A DNA stretch of 6,478 nucleotides from Deltaproteobacteria bacterium. Its GTDB lineage: Bacteria > Desulfobacterota > GWC2-55-46 > JADFVP01. Below the pieces are notes generated by a model. That model saw nothing but the letters and a program-made list of their open reading frames with translations, was not told the origin of the DNA and did not search any database. Location of the stretch: positions 1-6,478 of the forward strand of contig JAJRYL010000094.1 of NCBI GenBank assembly GCA_024275855.1. The letters are read 5' to 3'. Of the stretch, positions 1 through 4,513 are shown piece by piece (position 1 is the first letter of the stretch; every line of letters begins with the position of its first letter). Position numbers and translations under genes: made by a program.

Positions 1-1161
1 CGTTCCAACTTCGGGCTCGGGCTAAAGGCCGGGGTCTACCCTGAGGGTAATGTTAATTTTTTGGCCCGCTCAGGTCTTGACGGCAATCTTTATAACGAGT
101 ACGTTCACGGCGGTTATCTTATCTTCAGCCGCCCGGGGCACAAAGTTTTCATCGACGGCAGAACACCTACGGTCTACTCTCCGGCCTTTTTCTGGTCTAC
201 ACGCGTAGCTACGGACGATACGAAGTGGAAGAGGCTTGTAACGGAGCACAAGCTTGAGGCCGCGCTCGTGTCGTCTAAAAAAAGTCTGTGCGGTGTGCTT
301 GTGAAATCAAAGAAGTGGAAGGCGGTTAACTTTGACGAAGTCTCGGTTCTGTTCGTACTCGATAACGGGGCTAACAGAGAGTTGATTAATAAGTACGAGC
401 TTAAAGAGGCGCAGGTTTGCGAGGATGGGCTCTCTTTTGAAGCACCTGAAAAGAGGGAGAAACTTGAGGCAATGCGCGCGGAACTTACGCGGTTTCTTTT
501 AAGAGGCGGGGCAAACAGGTCTGCAAGGGCGTTACATAAACTTGGGCAGGTAGAGACGGAGCTTGGCGCGGGTTATCTTGAAAGCGCCACCGTACACTTT
601 CAAGACAGTATCGGTATAACGGATAATCCGTACACGCGGTACGACTACGGCGTGGCGCTGAGTCATCTTAAAAAGTATGATGAGGCTATAGGGCAGTTTA
701 CTCTGGCCCTTGAAGAAAAACCCGGCTTTAAAGAGGCGTCGTTAGCTCTCGGCGTAGCGTACTACGATACAAAAGAGTACGGCTCGTCTGTAAAGTTGCT
801 AAAAAAATATCTTTTAAGAGCTGACGATAAGGCCGTCTATCTGGCGTACAAAATCCTCGGTTTCGCGTCTATCGAGTTGAACATGCGTGAGACGGCGATA
901 GACGCCCTGCAAAGAGCCGCTTTCATTTGTGATGACAAAAGTGAATTGGCCGATATTTATTTCAGGCTTGGCAATCTCTTCTTCGAGTCTTCCGCTTATA
1001 AAGACGGTTTAGAGGCGTACGCAAAGGCTATTGAAACCGAACCTGAGTACGCGGTCGTACTGTCGCGGCTTGCCGATAGTCATGAAGGCGCCGGAAGAGC
1101 CGAAAGAGCCGTTTTAATCAGAGGGCTTGTTCGGGGCGCGGTAGTACCGGACGGGCTATAG
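1..1161 (+). CDS. C-terminal part of a TPR-containing envelope/membrane protein (5' partial)
   Basis: The frame is open from base 1, so the TTG at 61 is not the start; 386 residues are visible before the TAG stop. The first ~60 visible residues carry a recognisable module: YPEG, then GNLYNEYVHGGYLIF, then KVFIDGR. This module follows the multi-helix membrane portion in many large bacterial integral membrane proteins related to GT39-type mannosyltransferases or O-antigen polymerase-like proteins; the membrane part would lie upstream of this window. From about visible residue 174 to 375 there are helical TPR-like repeats, for example the units around YGVALSHLKKYDEAIGQF, LALGVAYYDTKEYGSSVKLL and IYFRLGNLFFESSAYKDGL. 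TPRs normally mediate protein-protein contacts, probably in the periplasm here. Substrate and exact role are unknown. The gene is followed by a 292-bp interval and a separately promoted pilin, so the two are unlikely to be one operon. High confidence that it is a real gene and that TPRs are present; moderate for the membrane-protein family. Confidence 0.85.
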   Translation, partial: RSNFGLGLKAGVYPEGNVNFLARSGLDGNLYNEYVHGGYLIFSRPGHKVFIDGRTPTVYSPAFFWSTRVATDDTKWKRLVTEHKLEAALVSSKKSLCGVLVKSKKWKAVNFDEVSVLFVLDNGANRELINKYELKEAQVCEDGLSFEAPEKREKLEAMRAELTRFLLRGGANRSARALHKLGQVETELGAGYLESATVHFQDSIGITDNPYTRYDYGVALSHLKKYDEAIGQFTLALEEKPGFKEASLALGVAYYDTKEYGSSVKLLKKYLLRADDKAVYLAYKILGFASIELNMRETAIDALQRAAFICDDKSELADIYFRLGNLFFESSAYKDGLEAYAKAIETEPEYAVVLSRLADSHEGAGRAERAVLIRGLVRGAVVPDGL

Positions 1162-1221
1162 GTGCGCAACGGCGTACCCTCTGTTACCCCGTTCAACAGG
1201 TCTCCGGCGTTCTCCGCAGAA

Positions 1222-1257
1222 TGACAAAAATTGTCAAGTTCTGCCGTTTTTTGTCAT
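1222..1257. promoter_or_regulatory. Paired inverted repeats, candidate activator (UAS) site upstream of the pilin promoter
   Basis: TGACAA-AAA-TTGTCA at 1222-1236 is a perfect interrupted palindrome. A third half-site, TTTTTGTCAT at 1248-1257, is the inverse of ATGACAAAAA at 1221-1230, so three TTGTC half-sites fall within 37 bp. The block sits about 65-100 bp upstream of the -24 element, where sigma-54 enhancer-binding proteins normally bind. T-rich tracts ending in TGTC resemble the sites described for PilR, the usual activator of pilin genes. Binding by PilR or another NtrC-type activator is inference. A 3'-end hairpin for the upstream gene is a less likely alternative, because the outer stem is almost entirely A/T and has no following U tract. 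Confidence 0.5.
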
Positions 1258-1320
1258 TTATCCGGTTGAAGAGCGGATTCCGTGGGCGCTAAGTTGTTAG
1301 ATTTATTAGCTTAACTATCT

Positions 1321-1338
1321 TTGGCATGGGTGTTGCAT
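1321..1338 (+). promoter_or_regulatory. Sigma-54 (RpoN) -24/-12 promoter for the pilin gene
   Basis: TTGGCATGGGTGTTGCAT matches the RpoN consensus (TGGCAC-N5-TTGCA). The invariant GG (1323-1324) and GC (1335-1336) are exactly 12 bp apart. The expected transcription start is near 1348, giving a leader of about 106 nt before the pilin ATG. Pilin genes in many proteobacteria are RpoN/PilR dependent, so position and family agree. This promoter implies obligate activation by an enhancer-binding protein. Confidence 0.85.
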
Positions 1339-1370
1339 ATTATCTGTGTAGATGCAGTGGTTAAGTTTTT

Positions 1371-1407
1371 CATATATATGCCGAATAAGTATTTAAATAT
1401 ATAAATA
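1371..1407 (+). other. AT-rich leader with two short palindromes
   Basis: Inside the predicted pilin 5' UTR there is a perfect palindrome CATATATATG (1371-1380) and an inverted repeat TATTTA-AATATA-TAAATA (1390-1407). Both are A/T only or nearly so and could form weak hairpins or protein-binding sites. No known riboswitch or attenuator structure was recognised. The rest of 1162-1453, apart from the promoter elements listed separately, shows nothing else that can be supported. Confidence 0.3.
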
Positions 1408-1440
1408 AATGGACAGCGGGTTTTTAGTTTAATTTAGGGA

Positions 1441-1446
1441 AAGGAG
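1441..1446 (+). promoter_or_regulatory. Strong ribosome binding site of the pilin gene
   Basis: AAGGAG within GGGAAAGGAG, seven bases before the ATG at 1454. It fixes the start of a 19-residue prepilin leader and fits a highly translated structural protein. Confidence 0.85.
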
Positions 1447-1453
1447 ATTTACA

Positions 1454-1873
1454 ATGATTATACAGAGAATAATAGACCTTGCGAAGAGGTCTGGTAAAAA
1501 GACAGAGGGTTTTACACTTGTCGAACTCCTGATCGTTGTTGCTATCATCGCGATCTTGGCGGCAATTGCAATACCTCAGTTTTCGAAGTATCGTTTGAGG
1601 GCGTATAAGTCGGAGGTTGACTCAGATGCCAAGAACGCCTACACGGCGGCGCAGTCCTACCTTACGGATAATGCCGGCGGTACTGTAGACGGCCTTGCGG
1701 CGCTCAAATCCGGAGGTTACAGGCCGAGTCCGAACATAGCTATTGTCGGTACGCCAACCATGACTCTTTCCGGTGGCAGTATAGAGATCAGGTCAACAGC
1801 CGGAGCTTTGACTACAAATGACAATGCGCTCATTATCTTTAACGGCAGGATAAACCTTCCGGCATTGCCTTAG
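1454..1873 (+). CDS. pilA: Type IV pilin (major pilin-like, PilA family)
   Basis: 139-residue prepilin. The leader is positively charged and ends KKTEG; cleavage by prepilin peptidase (PilD) after G19 would leave a 120-residue mature protein starting FTLVELLIVV. F1 would be N-methylated and E5 is present. The next ~25 residues are the canonical hydrophobic alpha-1 helix ending in IPQF-S-KYR, which anchors the subunit in the inner membrane and then packs in the fibre core. Mature aromatic positions F1, F24, Y27 and Y32 coincide with those of the Geobacter PilA, with a further Tyr at 50. The C-terminal ~70 residues form a small Gly/Thr/Ser-rich, probably beta-rich, globular part. There are no cysteines, so the disulfide-bounded D-loop of many pilins is absent. 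The gene is monocistronic: its own sigma-54 promoter lies upstream and a strong terminator downstream. A pseudopilin is the alternative, but the strong RBS, dedicated promoter and terminator favour a major pilin. Confidence 0.93.
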   Translation: MIIQRIIDLAKRSGKKTEGFTLVELLIVVAIIAILAAIAIPQFSKYRLRAYKSEVDSDAKNAYTAAQSYLTDNAGGTVDGLAALKSGGYRPSPNIAIVGTPTMTLSGGSIEIRSTAGALTTNDNALIIFNGRINLPALP

Positions 1874-1900
1874 AAATCTGTAGAAAGTACAGTTGTATGA

Positions 1901-1955
1901 AAGCATAAAAAAAGGAGGAACCTTACCGGTTCCTCCTTTTTTTATGCTTTTTTTT
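1901..1955. terminator. Strong bidirectional rho-independent terminator
   Basis: A perfect 22-bp inverted repeat pairs 1901-1922 with 1928-1949 across a 5-nt TTACC loop, followed by a run of T to 1955. The core is a 9-bp GC-rich stem GGAGGAACC/GGTTCCTCC. Each arm carries seven A/T pairs, so on either strand the GC stem is followed by seven U. It therefore ends the pilin transcript on the plus strand and can also stop minus-strand transcription arriving from the gene ending at 2018. It lies 28 bp after the pilin stop. Confidence 0.93.
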
Positions 1956-1992
1956 AAGTACTGAAAAGTTTCACAAACTGACGCTTGCGTTC

Positions 1993-2016
1993 GAGCCGCC
2001 GCGGGGCAGGCGGCTC
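1993..2016. terminator. GC-rich hairpin abutting the 3' end of the radical SAM gene
   Basis: GAGCCGCC (1993-2000) and GGCGGCTC (2009-2016) form a perfect 8-bp stem with an 8-nt loop. It begins one base after the TAA of the minus-strand gene ending at 2018. On the minus strand no U tract follows, so it may be a 3'-end stabilising hairpin or part of a tandem terminator with 1901-1955. On the plus strand TTTATT follows, giving a weak secondary terminator for pilin read-through. Confidence 0.5.
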
Positions 2017-2017
2017 T

Positions 2018-2893
2018 TTATTCTATTTCCTTAATCTCTACGGAGGTGTGGCCGTACTGCTGTAAGCGGTTCGTCTTTACTTTTACGTCGCACGGGTTGC
2101 AGTGGCCGAAGTGGTCACACGGCCGGAAGACCTCTTCTATCTCGAAGTCAGGGTCGAGTATGGAACCGATTGGCGTCCGTCCTTCGTACAGGTCCGAGTG
2201 GCAGCGGTAGATACCGCCTCCGGGGCCGATAATAAGCTCGGTAGTTTTACACAGCACGCTCTTTTTCTCTTTTTTATCGATTGCCCCGTCGTACATGAAG
2301 GTGCCGTGCATGCGCCCTCTGTACTCTCCTAAAAACTCTTTCTGCCTGAAATCTATTCCGGCCTCCACGCACTCTTTCTGCGCTCTTTCGATCTCCGCTG
2401 CCTGCGAGGGGTGCATAACCCCCCATATACCTATACTGTAACCGGCTCTCTGGAGCCGCAGCACCTTTTCTTTAAGGGGCGTAAGCTCCATTACCTCCGG
2501 GTGGTAGCTCACCCTTATGGAGGCGTACGGGGCGTCTCGTTTGATTCTGTCGGGAGAGACCTCGGCCATAAAGCGCTCTATATCGAAGTGCAGGTTAGTA
2601 AGCAGGTCTATATTGAGTTCCGGTTTCAGGTTGTTGACGATATAGATGAAATCTTTATGGATGGTCGGCTCGCCGCCCTGAAGCGTCAAGGGCAGGTCGG
2701 TTCTTGAGACGATTCGATTGAGTCCGTCTACCCATTCGGCGCCTGTAAGGAGCCGGGTTCCCGGAGCCGTCGTGCCGAAGTGGTTTATGCAGTAACTGCA
2801 TGTAAGGTTGCAGCCGAGCGTTAGAAAGGCCGCTAAATAGTTGTGGCTCTCCGGTATCGTAATCTCTTTAAGTCTTTTCATTTTTATCGTCAC
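2018..2893 (-). CDS. Radical SAM enzyme with SPASM-like cysteine-rich C-terminus
   Basis: 291 residues from a GTG start. The N-terminal radical SAM core has LGCNLTCSYC (C28, C32, C35; CX3CX2C), which binds the 4Fe-4S cluster that cleaves S-adenosylmethionine, and the SAM-contact motif GGEPT at 73-77. Later come LLTN (97-100) and VSYHP (128-132). The C-terminus holds C215, C231 (YRCHSDLY) and C259-X5-C265-X2-C268 (CNPCD), consistent with an auxiliary Fe-S cluster of the SPASM/Twitch kind. Many SPASM enzymes modify peptides, but others act on sugars or metabolites, and no precursor peptide gene is evident nearby. Two starts are possible: GTG at 2893 or ATG at 2881 (Met5); neither has a strong RBS, though AGAGTGA lies about 11 nt before the ATG. 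The gene lies 111 bp downstream of the GT9 gene, after a terminator, so it may be expressed separately. Substrate unknown; family call firm. Confidence 0.9.
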   Translation of the reverse strand: MTIKMKRLKEITIPESHNYLAAFLTLGCNLTCSYCINHFGTTAPGTRLLTGAEWVDGLNRIVSRTDLPLTLQGGEPTIHKDFIYIVNNLKPELNIDLLTNLHFDIERFMAEVSPDRIKRDAPYASIRVSYHPEVMELTPLKEKVLRLQRAGYSIGIWGVMHPSQAAEIERAQKECVEAGIDFRQKEFLGEYRGRMHGTFMYDGAIDKKEKKSVLCKTTELIIGPGGGIYRCHSDLYEGRTPIGSILDPDFEIEEVFRPCDHFGHCNPCDVKVKTNRLQQYGHTSVEIKEIE

Positions 2894-2912
2894 TCTGTTA
2901 AGCCGTTAAAAG

Positions 2913-2930
2913 ACCGGCGCGCGCCCCGGT
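2913..2930 (-). other. GC-rich hairpin in the leader of the second radical SAM gene
   Basis: ACCGG and CCGGT (2913-2917 with 2926-2930) flank an alternating CG-rich loop. On the minus strand the element is followed by CTTTT, which resembles a short attenuator or terminator. It lies about 20 bp upstream of the GTG start. The stem is only 5 bp, so a regulatory role is speculative. No convincing sigma-70 promoter was found in 2894-2973. Confidence 0.25.
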
Positions 2931-2973
2931 TGTAAATACCATGTCGTTCGGTCAATGCTTAAGAATCATAAGC

Positions 2974-2999
2974 AAAAAAAGCCTGCGCATTCCGGCAGG
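2974..2999 (-). terminator. Rho-independent terminator after the GT9 gene
   Basis: Read on the minus strand, CCTGC pairs with GCAGG across an 8-nt loop (2982-2999), then one C and seven consecutive T (complement of 2974-2980). It begins 5 bp after the GT9 stop codon. The stem is short (5 bp, four G-C pairs) but the U tract is good, so it is probably a partial terminator. It separates the four-gene block upstream from the final radical SAM gene. Confidence 0.65.
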
Positions 3000-3004
3000 G
3001 CCGG

Positions 3005-3937
3005 TTACTTATGCTCAAGTATTTTTTTAATTTCGCCATATACGGTTTCAGGTAGAATGTCGTACAGGCACGGTCTTTCTTTTATACAGGTATTGTTCAT
3101 GCACGGCAGGCAGTCATACTCTTTTTCAGGCAGAAGCTTAACACCGTTCTTTATGTACACCTCGTTTGAGACGGTCGGGCCAAAGAGCGCTATAATCTTT
3201 TTGCCGAGGGCGTGGGCTATATGAAGACCGAGCGAGTCGTTGGTTACTATAAGTTCGCACGAGTTGATCCACTCTATGTACTCTTCGAGCGAATCGAGCC
3301 CCTCCTGCCAGGTGATTGAATATTTAGAATCGAGACACGCCTGCAATTCGTTCCAGTATGGAAGGGGCCACGCCTTTATCGGCCATTTGCCGCCCACATT
3401 GTGGTTGAAACCTATGTCGTACTTTATTTGAGAGGTAGGTTCGTAGCCGAGTACCGGCATCTCTCCTCTCCACTCGGAGCCTACGATCTCAAAGAGTATG
3501 TCCTCCCAGAACTTTGTGCTCGCTATCTTGTCTTCAGGCTTCTGGCAGATTTCCAGAACACGTTCCGTTCCGTCGTACGCCTTTGCCTCGCCGGTGTCGG
3601 GGTCGAACCTGAAGCCGAACCTGCGCCAGCCCGAAAGAGAGTCTGAGAGCGCGCAGATACCCGCGACCTTTTCGAGGTTGACAATAGTATCGAACCGTTC
3701 AGCGCGAAGCTGAAGCACCGTTGTAAGGTCGTAAGGCATTATACGGTCTATCAGTTTGTTGCCCTTTAAAAGCGGTATGGCCGCCTCGTCAACAAGCCAC
3801 GTTATGTGCGCGCCCTTGAAGTGACTAAGCAGAACCGTGCTTCTAAGCACGTCGCCGAGGCTGGTGGTACTGCTTATGTCGTTGACCAGGGTCTCTGAGT
3901 AACCGAGTTTTATTATCAGGACCTTTTCGCGTGCCAT
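3005..3937 (-). CDS. GT9 glycosyltransferase (ADP-heptose:LPS heptosyltransferase-like)
   Basis: 310 residues, ATG start with GGGAG seven bases upstream. GT9 enzymes have a GT-B fold and transfer heptose or related sugars from a nucleotide donor to a lipid-linked acceptor on the inner face of the inner membrane. Supporting motifs are LIIKLG (7-12), SLGDVLRST (26-34, with the acceptor-side Asp29), NVGGKWPIKAWP (180-191, donor/phosphate-binding Lys region) and TNDSLGLHIAHALG (232-245, the DxxxxHxA signature of the C-terminal domain). There is an insertion of about 13 residues (residues 13-25) between the first strand and the GDV loop, where classical WaaC/WaaF have almost none. A four-cysteine motif CX2CX4CX5C (C276, C279, C284, C290) near the C-terminus could bind a metal. 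The start overlaps the upstream gene by 22 bp, implying translational coupling. Donor and acceptor cannot be inferred; not a clear WaaC or WaaF. Confidence 0.9.
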   Translation of the reverse strand: MAREKVLIIKLGYSETLVNDISSTTSLGDVLRSTVLLSHFKGAHITWLVDEAAIPLLKGNKLIDRIMPYDLTTVLQLRAERFDTIVNLEKVAGICALSDSLSGWRRFGFRFDPDTGEAKAYDGTERVLEICQKPEDKIASTKFWEDILFEIVGSEWRGEMPVLGYEPTSQIKYDIGFNHNVGGKWPIKAWPLPYWNELQACLDSKYSITWQEGLDSLEEYIEWINSCELIVTNDSLGLHIAHALGKKIIALFGPTVSNEVYIKNGVKLLPEKEYDCLPCMNNTCIKERPCLYDILPETVYGEIKKILEHK

Positions 3938-4443
3938 TTATCTGCTCCCAGCTTTTTTTCGTTAATAATGCGCAGCGCGTCAAAGTAGACCGCAGCCGGA
4001 ACAAGCCCGCGGCGCGCCATAAATTTTCGCCTGATCAAGTACTCTGTAATAGAGTTGCATCTTTTAAAAAAGAGCCCGCGCCTTAAGAGGCTGACCATGT
4101 CGAGCCCTATATGAAAAAGTATTCCGTAAAAGAGCGCGCCGAGTACGGGACTTTGCAGGTAATAAAAGAGCGCGTAAAGAGGCAGCATAAACTCTACCGT
4201 ATGAAAAATCTCAACGTTTAGCATCTCAGGCCGGTTGAGCAGCTTCTCTATAGCGCCGTGGTACCTGAACATGTTGCCGAAACTGAAATCCGTAAAACGG
4301 TTATGGTAGATAAAGTCGAGGTAGTGGTCGATATCGACCAATACGCTGCCGGTTAAAAAAGTAGCCGACCCGAGCGCACCGAGCATAGGGTAGAGCGCAA
4401 CCGAGGTTACGGTGCCGAGTATAAGGTGCTCTGCCGGTCTCAT
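3916..4443 (-). CDS. Small integral membrane protein, putative metal-dependent hydrolase (DxDH type)
   Basis: 175 residues from the ATG at 4443 (N-terminus MRPAEHLILG). The same frame is open to 4566, but the extra 41 residues are Ser/Lys-rich, overlap the preceding gene and lack any conserved look, so the shorter form is preferred; its RBS is weak. Hydrophobic segments lie at about 8-36 and 83-118. Polar residues embedded in or beside them recur in the pattern of bacterial membrane-bound metal-dependent hydrolases (DUF457/YdjM-like): H6, the DIDH cluster (D37, D39, H40), H81 followed by T-V-E, and H111-X3-D115. These could form a metal site at the membrane surface. The C-terminal ~55 residues are basic and probably cytoplasmic. 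Neighbours are a radical SAM gene 70 bp upstream and a GT9 gene overlapping by 22 bp. A phospholipase- or pyrophosphatase-like action on a lipid carrier is possible but not shown. High confidence as a gene, moderate for the family. Confidence 0.75.
   Translation of the reverse strand: MRPAEHLILGTVTSVALYPMLGALGSATFLTGSVLVDIDHYLDFIYHNRFTDFSFGNMFRYHGAIEKLLNRPEMLNVEIFHTVEFMLPLYALFYYLQSPVLGALFYGILFHIGLDMVSLLRRGLFFKRCNSITEYLIRRKFMARRGLVPAAVYFDALRIINEKKLGADKWHAKRS
3945..3949 (-). promoter_or_regulatory. RBS of the GT9 gene, inside the preceding coding region
   Basis: GGGAG on the minus strand, seven bases before the ATG at 3937, lies within the last codons of the upstream gene, which ends at 3916. 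The ribosome finishing the upstream gene would clear this site, as expected for coupled translation. Confidence 0.7.
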
Positions 4444-4513
4444 CTTTTTTTTACCAATCCGTACTTGATTCAAGCCCGTAAACGCCACCGGTACAGATAA
4501 CAGTGAGAGCGGG

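Noticed and set aside
61..63. TTG as the start of the first gene
   Set aside because: The frame is open to base 1 and the residues before it (including YPEG) belong to the conserved module, so the gene begins outside the window.
1901..1949. Perfect 22-bp inverted repeat as an insertion-sequence end or CRISPR-like repeat
   Set aside because: It occurs once, has a 5-nt loop and a T tract right after a stop codon; a terminator explains it fully.
2102..2707. Two plus-strand frames (76 and 98 residues) opposite the second radical SAM gene
   Set aside because: Antisense shadows; the minus-strand frame carries CX3CX2C, GGEPT and the C-terminal Cys set.
2898..2942. 14-codon minus-strand frame as a RiPP precursor for the adjacent SPASM-like enzyme
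   Set aside because: No ribosome binding site, no leader/core layout and no Cys/Ser/Thr-rich core; it is mentioned only as a possible leader peptide.
2950..2955. TTGACC on the minus strand as a -35 box for the last radical SAM gene
   Set aside because: The only -10-like hexamer nearby (TATTTA) is about 11 bp away, too short for a sigma-70 spacer.
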